A stretch of 64,000 nt of DNA, taken from positions 620,001-684,000 of the forward strand of contig NZ_BNAQ01000002.1 of NCBI RefSeq assembly GCF_014653575.1, given 5' to 3'. This DNA comes from Sphingomonas glacialis (lineage in GTDB: Bacteria > Pseudomonadota > Alphaproteobacteria > Sphingomonadales > Sphingomonadaceae). The notes beneath the pieces are model-generated. The model was not told the DNA's origin, made no database searches, and saw only the letters and a list, made by a program, of their open reading frames with translations. The position numbers were made by a program, and so were the translations under genes. This document shows, one piece after another, positions 16,492 through 26,300 of this stretch (the first letter of the stretch is position 1; every line of letters begins with the position of its first letter).

Positions 16492-19400
16492 ATGACCATT
16501 ATTCGTTCGGCACCGCGTCGGCAGCTTTTCCGCACGACCTCGATCCTCGCATTGACGCTTGGCTGCGTCCTGCCCGCGATCGCCCAAGCACAGACTGCTC
16601 AGCCGCGGTCCACAACGCCCAACCCCGCGGTCCAGCCGCAGCCACAGACCGCGCCGCAGAACGACCAGACCATCGCGCCCTCCTCCGCCACGGTCGAGCC
16701 GGCCACGCGCGACCGCGCTTCGGGTGACGTGTCGCCGCCGGCCGAGACGCAATCCGCGCAGGACGAGCCGCAGAACGCCGGACGCACCAGCCCCGACGTC
16801 GCTACCGCGCAGGACATCGTCGTCGTCGGCACGCGCGCTTCGTTGCAGTCGGCGATCAACCGCAAGCGCAACGCCGGCACGATCGTCGACTCGATCGTCG
16901 CCGACGACATTGCCAGCTTCCCCGACAAGAATGTCGGCGACTCGCTGTCGCGTATCACCGGTGTCCAGCTCAGCCGCGATTTCGGCGAAGGGACGCAGGT
17001 GTCGATCCGCGGCGTCGAGCCCGATCTCAATCGCGTCGAGATCAACGGCGTCAGCCAGGTCTCGGCCGGCGGCAGCCGCGCCGGCGATTTCCGCGAACTC
17101 GCGACCGAACTCGTCAAGTCGATCGACGTCTTCAAGGGCTATGCCGCCGATTTGACCGAAGGCGGTCTTGGCGGCACCGTGCTGGTCGAAACGCGCAAGC
17201 CGCTTGAACTGAAGAAGGCACTCGGCAGCGTCGTCGTGTCGGCGCAGCATCTCGAGACGACGCAGGACTGGCGTCCGCGCGGCACGCTCGTGCTCGGCAC
17301 GCCGCGGTTCCTGATGGATGGTCTCGGCGTCCTGCTCAACGTCACCTATGACGACAAGTCGACGCGGCAGGATTATGCCAGCAACACCAATTATAACCGC
17401 CTTGCGGACTTCGACCATTCGGACAAGCCGACGGTCGCCAACGCCGCCTATGCGGCCTTTCCGACCTATGCGAGCTGCGGCAACGTCGGCACCACCTCGA
17501 CCCAGACCTTCGCGACGCGGCGTGCGGCGTGCGAAAACCAGTTCTTCGACTGGGCGCCGACCGTGCCGCGCTATCGCAACCTCGTCCGCCGCGACAAGCG
17601 CCTGTCGGGCGACTTCACAGTCCAATATGAGCTCGCGCACAATTTCCGCGCTTATGCCGAAGCGCAGATCAACAACCGCGACCAGCGGCTGTTCGACACC
17701 AATTACTCGCTCGATATGGGCCGCGTCCAACGCTACCAGCTCGACCCGGTGCTCGGCACCAGCTCGACCCAGCAGGTCAAGCTCGGCACCGCGACGATCA
17801 ATCCCGACCATGTCGTAACGGGCTACACCACCGCGCTCAATTCGGTCGCGGTCAGCAGCACGGTCACCAGCGGCTCGAGCAATATCCTCGGCGTGCAACG
17901 GCGCGATTTCCAGTACGACCAGAAGTCGCAATATTTCCAGGGCGGCTTCGACTGGAATCTCGATCGTTTCAAGGTCAAGGGCATGGTGTCCTATGCCAAG
18001 GCCAAGACGGTCGGCGAAACCAATCTGATCTCGATCAACACCGGCATCTCCGGCGTGAACGTCGATACGTCGAACGCGCTCGGCATCCCGGTCTTCACCT
18101 ATCCGAGCAGCGTCAATCCGGCCGACCCGGGCATCTACACCGATCTCACGCGTCCCGGTAACGTCGCGCAATCGGGGCCGACGGTGCAGTATCGTCCGAC
18201 GCAGACCTCGAACAGCGAGAAGCAAGCCAAGCTCGACGTCGATTGGGAGGTCGATTTCGGGCCGCTCAAGACCATCGAATATGGCGGCCAATATCGCGAC
18301 CAGGACTATGTGTCGTACAATGGCGGCGGCTCGCGCTTGCTGACCGCGGTCGGTGTGACGCCGCAAGTCTATCAGGACACCGCGAACGTCTCCTATTCGA
18401 CCAACATCGTCTCGGCGGTCACCGCGCGCACGACGAAGACGGGCAACGGCACCTACACCAACCAGCTGACGCAGGCCGAATACGCGTCGCTCATCAACGC
18501 GCTCGGCGTCACCAGCGGCGGCGCGCCGCTGTTCACCGGGCTGCGCGGCGCACCCGGCGGCATTCCCGACCGGATCGCCTTTGCCAATTTCAATGCCGGG
18601 GAAATTTCCAAATATTACGATCTGTCGGGGTTCGACCAGGATCTGACGCTTGCCGCCAATGGCCTGCCGCAGATCCCGTCCTACACGATCAACGAGAAGA
18701 TCGCCGCGGGCTATCTCAAGGGCAATTTCGAAACGCGCGTGTTCGGCATGCGGCTGACCGGGAACGCCGGCGTACGCTATACCTACACGCGCGACGACGG
18801 CACCGGCGTCAACATCAGCCGCGTGACGCGCTTCACGCCGACCGGTGCGGTCGAGACGGTGGTGCTCAAGGCGCAGCAATCGACGCTCAAGAACAGCTAT
18901 GGCGACGTGCTGCCTGCGTTCAACGCGGCGCTCGAATTCACGCCGAACCTGGTGCTGCGGGCGAACTGGGCAAAGAACCTCGCGCGCCCCAAGCCGACCG
19001 ATCTGGTCGCGACGATCACCTGCACCGATGACGCCACCGTCGCCGCAGCCGATGACACCTGCACCGCGGGCAACCCCGATCTGGTGCCGTACCGCGCCGA
19101 TCAGTGGGAGCTCAACATGGCCTGGTATCCGAACCGGGATACGCTCGTCAGCGTCGGCTATTACAAGAAGTACGAGAGCAGCTTCGTCGTGCCGAACGTC
19201 ACCCGCTCGGGCGTCGATCTGTTCAAGGACGGCGTCCTCTATACCGTGCGCCAGCCCATCAACGGGTTCGGCGCCTTGCTCGACGGCATCGAAGGCAGCG
19301 CGCAGACCGCATTCACCTTCCTGCCAAAGCCGTTCGATGGCTTCGGCGCGTCGGCCAACGTCACCTTCGCGCGGGCGATCAGGACCAACCTGACCAACTC

Positions 19401-19752
19401 GGCGACCGGTCAGCCGCTGCTCGAATATCCCGGCCTGTCGAAGTGGACCTACAACGCCAGCATTTTCTACGACAAGGGCTTCCTCAACGCACGGCTGAGC
19501 TACAATTATCGCTCCGACTGGCTGGTGACGGCGGCGGATTCGAACAACGGCAATTTGCCGATCTACCGCCAGGGCGAAGGCTATCTCGACGGGAAGATCA
19601 CGCTGCGCTTCCCGAAATATCACACCAGCCTGTTCGTCGAGATGCAGAACATCAACAAGGCGTACTCGCGCTCCTTCGTGAAGGGGATCGGCACGTCGGA
19701 AGCCTATTACGCCGGCCAGCGGCTGTTCGCCGGCCTTCAGCTCAAGTTCTAG
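16492..19752 (+). CDS. TonB-dependent receptor (pectic oligosaccharide uptake)
   Basis: This 1086-residue outer-membrane receptor has a signal peptide (to about residue 30), an unusually long Pro/Gln/Thr-rich linker (about 32-105), a TonB-box-like DIVVVGTRAS near 107-116, a plug domain (FPDKNVGDSLSRITGVQ, then VSIRGVEPDLNRVEINGV) and a large beta barrel that ends with Phe in GLQLKF, the outer-membrane assembly signal. The sequence type is that of sphingomonad and Caulobacter sugar receptors. The start at 16492 follows GGGGGAGGAATTTC. It stands next to PL11 and upstream of the IclR gene. The imported sugar is inferred from neighbours only. Confidence 0.9.
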   Translation: MTIIRSAPRRQLFRTTSILALTLGCVLPAIAQAQTAQPRSTTPNPAVQPQPQTAPQNDQTIAPSSATVEPATRDRASGDVSPPAETQSAQDEPQNAGRTSPDVATAQDIVVVGTRASLQSAINRKRNAGTIVDSIVADDIASFPDKNVGDSLSRITGVQLSRDFGEGTQVSIRGVEPDLNRVEINGVSQVSAGGSRAGDFRELATELVKSIDVFKGYAADLTEGGLGGTVLVETRKPLELKKALGSVVVSAQHLETTQDWRPRGTLVLGTPRFLMDGLGVLLNVTYDDKSTRQDYASNTNYNRLADFDHSDKPTVANAAYAAFPTYASCGNVGTTSTQTFATRRAACENQFFDWAPTVPRYRNLVRRDKRLSGDFTVQYELAHNFRAYAEAQINNRDQRLFDTNYSLDMGRVQRYQLDPVLGTSSTQQVKLGTATINPDHVVTGYTTALNSVAVSSTVTSGSSNILGVQRRDFQYDQKSQYFQGGFDWNLDRFKVKGMVSYAKAKTVGETNLISINTGISGVNVDTSNALGIPVFTYPSSVNPADPGIYTDLTRPGNVAQSGPTVQYRPTQTSNSEKQAKLDVDWEVDFGPLKTIEYGGQYRDQDYVSYNGGGSRLLTAVGVTPQVYQDTANVSYSTNIVSAVTARTTKTGNGTYTNQLTQAEYASLINALGVTSGGAPLFTGLRGAPGGIPDRIAFANFNAGEISKYYDLSGFDQDLTLAANGLPQIPSYTINEKIAAGYLKGNFETRVFGMRLTGNAGVRYTYTRDDGTGVNISRVTRFTPTGAVETVVLKAQQSTLKNSYGDVLPAFNAALEFTPNLVLRANWAKNLARPKPTDLVATITCTDDATVAAADDTCTAGNPDLVPYRADQWELNMAWYPNRDTLVSVGYYKKYESSFVVPNVTRSGVDLFKDGVLYTVRQPINGFGALLDGIEGSAQTAFTFLPKPFDGFGASANVTFARAIRTNLTNSATGQPLLEYPGLSKWTYNASIFYDKGFLNARLSYNYRSDWLVTAADSNNGNLPIYRQGEGYLDGKITLRFPKYHTSLFVEMQNINKAYSRSFVKGIGTSEAYYAGQRLFAGLQLKF

Positions 19753-19784
19753 CGCTTGCGCCAAGCACCTTCCCTCCCCCCCTG

Positions 19785-19820
19785 CGGCTGGCTATCCTAA
19801 CGGATGGCCAGCCGGTTTTT
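19785..19820 (+). terminator. Rho-independent terminator after the TonB receptor
   Basis: A 13-base stem (19785-19797 with 19802-19814, one T-G pair) has a TAAC loop and is followed by G and TTTTT (19816-19820). This is the clearest intrinsic terminator in the pectin locus and separates the receptor from the IclR operon. Confidence 0.9.
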
Positions 19821-19889
19821 CCCGGGGGCGCTGGACCGACACTGGCTGGTCGATTGCCAACATACGGCGCGACATTCTAAGGGATGGAC

Positions 19890-20693
19890 ATGAACGCCCC
19901 GATCATCGACACCGAAATGCCTGAAACTGCAGGGCCAGCCGTCGGCGCCGGCAGCCAGACGCTGATGCGCGGGCTCGACCTGATCGAAGCGGTGAGCCAC
20001 GAAGTGCTCACGCTGAGCGAACTCGCGGTCAAGCTCGACCTCACCAAGAGCACAACGCACCGCTTGCTGTCGGCGCTGGTCGATCGTGGCTACCTCGCCT
20101 TTACGCCGCGCGCAGGCTATCGGCTCGGGCCGAAACTGCTGCTGCTTGGTACGCTGGCGCAAGCGCAGGCCGATCTCGTCCAGGTCGCGCGGCCGTATCT
20201 CGAGGATCTTTCCGCCGCGACCGAGGATACGGTCCATCTCGGCATCCTCGATGGTGATTCGGCGCTGTATCTCGACAAGGTGCCCGGACGCCGGCGCATC
20301 ACCATCTCGAGCCGGATCGGCGATCGCCAACGGCTGACCTCGACCGGCCTCGGCAAGGCGCTGATCATCGACCACACGCCCGCTTACTGGCGCGAGCGTT
20401 TCGCCGCCGACCAGGCCGATGGCGCACCGCATGTCGACCCCGCTCTGTGGTTCGAGCGCATGTCGGGCTATGCCAGCCGCGGTCGCGCGTTCGATCTCGA
20501 GGAGAATGAGGATCAAGTACGCTGCGTTGCCGCGCCGATCCGCGATGCCGGCAAGCGCATCGTCGGCGCGATCAGCGTGTCGAGCGCCGCACAATATATG
20601 AGCGACGACCGCATGACCACGCTCACCGACGACGTCTGCGCGGTGGCGCTGGCGATCAGCCGCGAACTCGGCTTCGACCCCGCCGACGCCTGA
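19890..20693 (+). CDS. IclR-family transcriptional regulator
   Basis: A 267-residue regulator with an N-terminal winged helix (about residues 20-80: GSQTLMRGLDLIEAV, LSELAVKLDLTKSTTHRLL, GYRLGPKLL) and a C-terminal effector domain (about 95-260) holding VHLGILDGDSALYLDKV and the usual 'T..GKALI' and 'AAPIRD' blocks. AAGGG lies 6 bases before the ATG at 19890; the ATG at 19884 would be too close. It is followed by L-rhamnose dehydrogenase and GH28, so it probably senses a rhamnose- or uronate-derived metabolite. Whether it represses or activates is not visible. Confidence 0.88.
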   Translation: MNAPIIDTEMPETAGPAVGAGSQTLMRGLDLIEAVSHEVLTLSELAVKLDLTKSTTHRLLSALVDRGYLAFTPRAGYRLGPKLLLLGTLAQAQADLVQVARPYLEDLSAATEDTVHLGILDGDSALYLDKVPGRRRITISSRIGDRQRLTSTGLGKALIIDHTPAYWRERFAADQADGAPHVDPALWFERMSGYASRGRAFDLEENEDQVRCVAAPIRDAGKRIVGAISVSSAAQYMSDDRMTTLTDDVCAVALAISRELGFDPADA

Positions 20694-20722
20694 CCCTTCC
20701 TTCGTATCCCCAGGAGACCCGC

Positions 20723-21484
20723 ATGTTACTCGCAGGCAAGACGGTGCTCGTCACCGGTGCATCGGCCGGCATTGGCCGCGCAGTGGCGATCGGCTGTGCG
20801 CGCCACGGCGCCGACGTCGCGCTCAACTTCGCGCGCGACGTGGCGGGTGCCGAAAGCGCGGTCGCCGAGATCGAGGCGCTCGGCCGCAAGGGCGTGGCGA
20901 TCCAGGGCGACGTCGCCGATCCCAAGACCGCGACCGACTTCGTCACCAAGGCGGTCGCCGCACTCGGGCGAGTCGACGTGTTCGTCAACAATGCCGGCAT
21001 CTGCCCGTTCCACGCCTTCCTCGACATGCCGGTCGAGACCTTCGAGCGGACGATGCAGGTCAATCTGCACGGCGCCTATTTCATGGTGCAGGCCGCCGCC
21101 AACCAGATGGTCAAGCAAGGCGATGGCGGCTCGATTATCGCAATGTCGTCGATCTCGGCGCTGGTCGGCGGCGAGTATCAGACGCATTACACGCCGACCA
21201 AGGCGGGGCTCCACTCGCTGATGCAGTCGGTCGCGATCGCGCTCGGCAAGCACAAGATCCGCTGCAACTCGCTCTTCCCCGGCACGATCCTCACCGACAT
21301 CAACAAGGACGATCTCGCCGACACCAAGAAGCGCGAATACATGGAAGGCCGCATCCCGCTCGGCCGGCTCGGCCAGCCCGACGATCTCGTCGGGCCGACG
21401 GTGTTCCTTGCCTCCGACCTCGCCCAATATGTCACCGGCGCCTCGCTGCTGGTCGACGGCGGCGCCTATGTGAACCTGCAGTGA
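20723..21484 (+). CDS. L-rhamnose 1-dehydrogenase (SDR), LRA1 step
   Basis: A 253-residue short-chain dehydrogenase: cofactor motif TGASAGIG near residues 11-18, NNAGICPFHAFLDMP with NNAG, catalytic Ser in SSISALVGG, and YTPTK with Tyr and Lys. The blocks NNAGICPFH.FLDMP, ISALVGG..QTHYTPTKAGL and a VTGASLLVDGG...VNLQ C terminus are those of L-rhamnose 1-dehydrogenases from Azotobacter and Sphingomonas. The reaction gives L-rhamnono-lactone from L-rhamnose with NAD(P). The other steps of the pathway are at 36894-40678, and mutarotase is at 23078. KduD, another SDR expected in pectin loci, fits less well. Confidence 0.85.
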   Translation: MLLAGKTVLVTGASAGIGRAVAIGCARHGADVALNFARDVAGAESAVAEIEALGRKGVAIQGDVADPKTATDFVTKAVAALGRVDVFVNNAGICPFHAFLDMPVETFERTMQVNLHGAYFMVQAAANQMVKQGDGGSIIAMSSISALVGGEYQTHYTPTKAGLHSLMQSVAIALGKHKIRCNSLFPGTILTDINKDDLADTKKREYMEGRIPLGRLGQPDDLVGPTVFLASDLAQYVTGASLLVDGGAYVNLQ

Positions 21485-21485
21485 G

Positions 21486-22991
21486 ATGAACTGGACGCGG
21501 CGCGACCTGGCCCTGGGGCTCATGGCGGCCGCGCTCCCCTTCCCGGCGCATGCCGCGCGTCTGTTCGACGTGCGGCGCTTCGGCGCGCGCGGCGACGGGC
21601 GGACGCTCGACACCGCTGCCTTCAACGCCGCGATCGCCGCGGCGGCGGGCGGCGGAACCGTGATCGTCCCGCCGGGGCGCTATCTCTGTTTCTCGATCCG
21701 GCTGAAGAGCAAGGTCACGCTCCAGCTCGCTAAGGGCGCGATCATCGAGGCGGCGGATCCTGCACGGCATTCCGGCAGCTATGACCTGCCCGAGTCCGGG
21801 GTCGAACAGCTCTACCAGGATTTCGGCCACAGCCACTGGCACAACAGCTTGCTGTGGGGCGACGATGTCGTCGAAGTGGCGATCACCGGCCCCGGGCTGA
21901 TCGACGGCGCCGGGCTTACCCGAAACGGCCCGGGCGCGCGCTGGAAGGCGCAGACCGGCGAGCGCCCGCTGTCGATGCAGGGCATGAGCCAGCGCCAGAT
22001 CGACCAGCTCGAACCCGCCACCGCGGCGATGAACGGCCAGGGCAACAAGGCGATCGCGCTCAAGAACGGTCGCGACATCGTGCTGTCGGGGTTCACGATG
22101 CGCCAATGCGGGCATTTCGCGATCCTCGCCACCCGCACGCGCCATCTGGCGATCCGCGACCTGACGATCGACACCGATCGCGACGGCATCGACTTGGATT
22201 GCGTGCGCGACGTCGTGGTCGAGCGCTGCCGCGTCAACACGCCCAATGACGACGCGATCGTGGTCAAGAGCAGCTATGCGCTCGGCCACGCCGTGGCGGC
22301 GGAGAACATCGTCATCCGCCACTGCGCCGTTTCAGGCTTCGATCTCGGCACGCTGCTCGACGGCACGCGCCGCACCACGCAGGACCTTGCGCCAGACCGC
22401 GACCGCGTCACCGGGCGGATCAAGCTAGGGACCGAGAGCAATGGCGGCTATCGCAACGTGCTGATCGAGGATTGCAGCTTCACGCACTGCCGCGGCCTCG
22501 CGCTCGAGACGGTCGACGGCGGGGTGATGGAGCAGATCGTCGCGCGCCGCCTCACGATGACCGACGTCACCACCGCGCCGCTGTTCCTGCGGCTCGGCGA
22601 TCGGCGGCGCGGGCCTGCCGGCACCGGCATCGGCGCGATCCGCGACGTGACGATCGAGGACGTCACCGCGACCGGGATCGATCATCGCTACCCGGCGGCG
22701 CTCGCCGGCCTGCCCGACCATCCGATCGAGCATGTCACGCTGCGCAACATCGCGCTCACCTATCGCGGCGGCGGCACCACCGAGGATGCCGCGAACCGCC
22801 CGGAGGAACACGCCTCCGCGTATCCCGAACCGAGCATGTTCGGGACCCTGCCCGCCTGGGGCCTGTGGCTGCGCCATGCGCGCGACGTCACGATCGACGG
22901 CCTACGACTGGAGACTGCCACGCCCGATGCCCGGCCGCGCTTCCTCGCCGACCATGTCGACCGCTTGAGCGTGCACAATACCCAGCTCTGA
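21486..22991 (+). CDS. glycoside hydrolase family 28 (polygalacturonase/rhamnogalacturonase-type)
   Basis: A 501-residue right-handed beta-helix enzyme with a twin-arginine signal (TRRDLALGLMAAALPFPAHA). GH28 landmarks are DTDRDGIDLD (about 229-238), the paired aspartates in NTPNDDAIVVKS (Asp255, Asp256), and RIK in GRIKLGTESNGG. The usual 'GHG.S' histidine motif is not evident between them, so the enzyme is a divergent subtype, perhaps an exo-acting galacturonidase. It starts one base after the rhamnose dehydrogenase stop, so the two are cotranscribed. It would release galacturonate from pectic fragments in the periplasm. Confidence 0.82.
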   Translation: MNWTRRDLALGLMAAALPFPAHAARLFDVRRFGARGDGRTLDTAAFNAAIAAAAGGGTVIVPPGRYLCFSIRLKSKVTLQLAKGAIIEAADPARHSGSYDLPESGVEQLYQDFGHSHWHNSLLWGDDVVEVAITGPGLIDGAGLTRNGPGARWKAQTGERPLSMQGMSQRQIDQLEPATAAMNGQGNKAIALKNGRDIVLSGFTMRQCGHFAILATRTRHLAIRDLTIDTDRDGIDLDCVRDVVVERCRVNTPNDDAIVVKSSYALGHAVAAENIVIRHCAVSGFDLGTLLDGTRRTTQDLAPDRDRVTGRIKLGTESNGGYRNVLIEDCSFTHCRGLALETVDGGVMEQIVARRLTMTDVTTAPLFLRLGDRRRGPAGTGIGAIRDVTIEDVTATGIDHRYPAALAGLPDHPIEHVTLRNIALTYRGGGTTEDAANRPEEHASAYPEPSMFGTLPAWGLWLRHARDVTIDGLRLETATPDARPRFLADHVDRLSVHNTQL

Positions 22992-23023
22992 CGCGCTTTG
23001 GGTTTGACCTTCCCCCCATTCAG

Positions 23024-23059
23024 CGGTACCAAATAATACAAATCGGTGCCATATAATGG
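23024..23059 (+). promoter_or_regulatory. tandem 16-base repeat with 20-base period upstream of rhaM
   Basis: CGGTACCAAATAATAC (23024-23039) recurs as CGGTGCCATATAATGG (23044-23059), exactly 20 bases apart, in the AT-rich leader 20 to 54 bases before the rhaM GTG. Two turns of the helix between copies is typical for cooperative binding by a regulator, and the second copy contains a possible -10 box (TATAAT). The binding protein is unknown. Confidence 0.45.
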
Positions 23060-23077
23060 CCGGAGAGGGAGAAGGCT

Positions 23078-23392
23078 GTGTCGATCCATGCGTTCAAGAT
23101 GCAGCTGAAGCCCGGCGTTCTCGACGAATATCGCAAGCGCCATGACGAGATCTGGCCCGAGCTCTCCGCGCTGCTGACCGAGAGCGGCATCTACGATTAT
23201 TCGATCTTCCTCGACGAGCAGACGCTGAGCCTGTTCGCCGTGCTGCGCGTCCGTGCGGACAGCAATCGCGATGCGCTGCCCGACCATCCGGTGATGAAGC
23301 GCTGGTGGGATTCCATGGCGCCGCTGATGGAGGTCGAACCCGACAATCGCCCCAAGGAATGGGCATTGCCGCTGATCTTCCACCATGCGTAA
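23078..23392 (+). CDS. rhaM: L-rhamnose mutarotase
   Basis: A 104-residue protein, exactly the usual length, that interconverts the anomers of L-rhamnose in the cytoplasm. The catalytic residues known from the E. coli enzyme are present as Tyr18 and His22 in EYRKRHDEIWPEL. The GTG start at 23078 is preceded by GGAGAGGGAGAAGG. It is the first gene of a seven-gene rightward operon (to 33769) in which most genes overlap or touch, and its last 8 bases overlap the GH35 start. Confidence 0.95.
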   Translation: MSIHAFKMQLKPGVLDEYRKRHDEIWPELSALLTESGIYDYSIFLDEQTLSLFAVLRVRADSNRDALPDHPVMKRWWDSMAPLMEVEPDNRPKEWALPLIFHHA

Positions 23393-26300
23393 GCGCGCCG
23401 CGCGCTCGATCGCCGCGCTCGCCATCGCGCTTGCCGCGCCTGCCGGCGCGCAAGTCGCGCGCCCGACGCAGAACCTGCAAGCCTCGGTCAAGACCTTCGG
23501 CCGCGTCAGCTACGACGCGCGCTCGCTGATGATCGACGGCCAGCGCCGCATCATCTGGTCGAGCGAGTTCCACCCCTTCCGCCTGCCCTCGCCCGATCTG
23601 TGGCGCGACGTGCTGCAGAAGATGAAGGCCAGCGGGTTCAACACCGTCGCGCTCTATTTCGACTGGGGCTATCACTCGCCCAAGCAGGGCGTGTACGATT
23701 TCAGCGGCATCCGCGACATGGATCGCGTGCTCGACATGGCGGCGGAGGAAGGCCTGTACGTCATCACCCGCGCCGGGCCGTACGTGAACGCCGAACTGTC
23801 GCGCGGCGGCTTCCCCGGCTGGCTGGTCAACCAGAAGGGTCGCGCGCGCACCGACGACCCCGCCTATCTCGCCGCGGCCGATGAATGGCTGACGCGGATC
23901 AACGCGATCGTCGCGCGGCACCAGATCAACGGCGACGGCAAGGGCCATAGCGGCACCGTCATCCTCCACCAGATCGAGAACGAACTCGCGCTGACCACCC
24001 CGGCGCAGCGGCGCTATATGGACCATCTCGCCGCCAAGGCGCGCGCCGACGGCATCACCGTGCCGCTGTTCCACAACGACCAGGGGCGCAACGGCTACTG
24101 GGTGCCGGAGACGTCGAAGGTCGAAAACGTCGTCCACGGGCCCAACGATCTCTATGCCTTCGACGGCTATCCCGGCGGCACCTGCACCGTCGCGGGCAAG
24201 CCGACGCGCAGTTCGGCGGCGCCCGATTGGGGCTATTACGGCCCGGGCGGCGCCAAGGGCGGCGCATCCGCCTCGCCCGACACCCCCGCCTTCCTCGCCG
24301 AGTTCGGCGGCGGCTGGTTCGATTATTGGGGGTCGAACGGCGGCTATGACTGTAACGCGATCCAGCGCGGCAAGCGCTTCCAGCGCGTGTTCTATGGCAC
24401 CAACCTCGCCAACGGCATCGACATCCAGAGCTTCTACATGGGCTATGGCGGCACCAGCTGGGGCTGGCTGCCCGCGCCCGTCGTGTTCACCAGCTACGAT
24501 TACGGCTCGGCAATCTCCGAAGCGCGCGAGCTGCGCGAAAAGGCCGAGGAGATGAAGCAGCTCGGCGGGATGATCGCCGCGGTGCCCGATCTCGCCGGCA
24601 TGGTCCCGGCTGGCGCGGTGACGGTGTCGTCGCCCAATGTGCAAGTCTATCACGACCGCAACCCGCAGAGCGACGCGCGCTTCCTGATGGTCACGCACAA
24701 GCCGTCGAACGGCCAAAGCGACGACAGCTTCACCGTCGCCGCGACCCTGCCCGACGGCGCGTACAGCTTTCCGATGCGGCTCAACGGCTTCGACGCCAAG
24801 TGGCTGCTCGCGGGGGTGACGCTCGGCGGCCAGCGGCTCGTTTACTCGACTTCCGAATTGCAGGCGACACTGACCGCCGATGGCCGCGACCTGCTGCTGC
24901 TCTACGGCCGCGCGGGCGAAGCGAACGAGACCGTGCTGCGCTATGTGTCTGCGCCTAAGGTGGAGGTGCTCGAGGGCGCCGCCACCAGCGCGTTCGATGC
25001 CGCCAAGGGCGATCTCAAGCTGACCTACGCGCTGGCTGGGCGGACCGTAGTGCGGATCACCGGCGGCGGCCGACCGCCGCTGACGCTGCTGCTCGCCGAC
25101 GAGGCCGAGGGCGTGCGCTACTGGCGCCGCGACACCGCCGCCGGCCCGGTGCTCGTCCGTGGGCCCGCGCTCGTCCGCCGCGCCGACGCGACCGGCGCGA
25201 CGCTCGCGCTGACCGGCGACACGAAGGAGGCCACGCCGCTCGAACTGTGGACGCCCGCGCGGCTCACCTCGGTGCGCTGGAACGGCGTCGCGGTGCCGCT
25301 CGAGACCAGTGCGATCGGCAGCCGTCGCGCGCTCCGCCCGCTCGCCGGCCCGGCCCCGGTCACCCTCCCCGTCCTCACCAACTGGCGCGTCGCCGAAGGG
25401 ACGGCCGAGGCGCGCCCCGATTTCGACGACAGCGGGTGGCAGGCGATCGACCGACGCGGGTCGGCGACGACCACCGCCAAGCCCGACGGCGAGCCGACGC
25501 TGGTGATGGACGCTTACGGCTTCCACGACGGCGATGTCTGGTATCGCGGCCGCTTCACCGGCACGCCCGACGCCAGGCAGCTGGCCTTGTTCTACGGCGG
25601 CGGCGGCGCTGGCATGGTGCAGGTGTTCCTCGACGGGAAGCTGGTCGGCCAGGACGAGCTCCCCGGCGGCCTGCCGCGCCCGATCACCACCGCCGCGCCA
25701 CGCTTCGACCTCCCCACCGCCGCGCAGACGCCGGGCGAGCATGTGCTAGCGATCATGGTCCGCAACAACGGGCACAATTGGGACCTCGACTCCGACGACT
25801 TCCATAAGGAAGCGCGCGGGCTCGTCTCGGCCTCGCTCGAGGCGCCGGGCGGGCGCAGCTTCGCCGTGCCGATCGCGTGGAAGATCCAGGGCAAGCAAGG
25901 CGGCGAAGATCTGCTCGATCCCGCGCGCGGCGCCGCCAACACTGGCGGCCAATATGGCGAGCGGATGGGCTGGCATCTGCCCGGCTTCGACGACGCGCGA
26001 TGGACCACGGCGACGCTGCCCGCCGCCACGACGACCGCCGGCACCACCTGGTATCGCACGCGCTTCACGCTCGACCTGCCCAAGGCGCAGGATACCACCG
26101 TTGCGGTGACGTTCGGCGACACCACCACGCCGCGCTCGGTCGCGCGCTATCGTGCGCTGCTGTTCGTCAACGGCTGGAACATGGGCCAGTTCATCGCGCA
26201 TGTCGGCCCGCAGCGCGTCTTCCCGATCCCCGAGGGTATCCTCAACCATCACGGCGCGAACACGATCGCGCTCGCCGTCACGTCGGATGGCGCGGCGGGC

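Noticed and set aside
16429..19764. 1111-codon open frame on the minus strand opposite the first TonB receptor
   Set aside because: The plus-strand frame encodes a complete receptor with signal peptide, plug and C-terminal Phe. The minus frame is rich in Arg, Asp, Val and His repeats typical of GC-rich shadow frames and has no family features.
20723..21484. KduD (2-deoxy-D-gluconate 3-dehydrogenase) as identity of the SDR
   Set aside because: The NNAGICPFH and VNLQ-ending blocks and the presence of all other rhamnose steps favour L-rhamnose 1-dehydrogenase.
23094..25742. 882-codon minus-strand frame opposite the first GH35
   Set aside because: The GH35 frame has both catalytic glutamates and correct overlaps with neighbours; the opposite frame is a GC-driven artefact.
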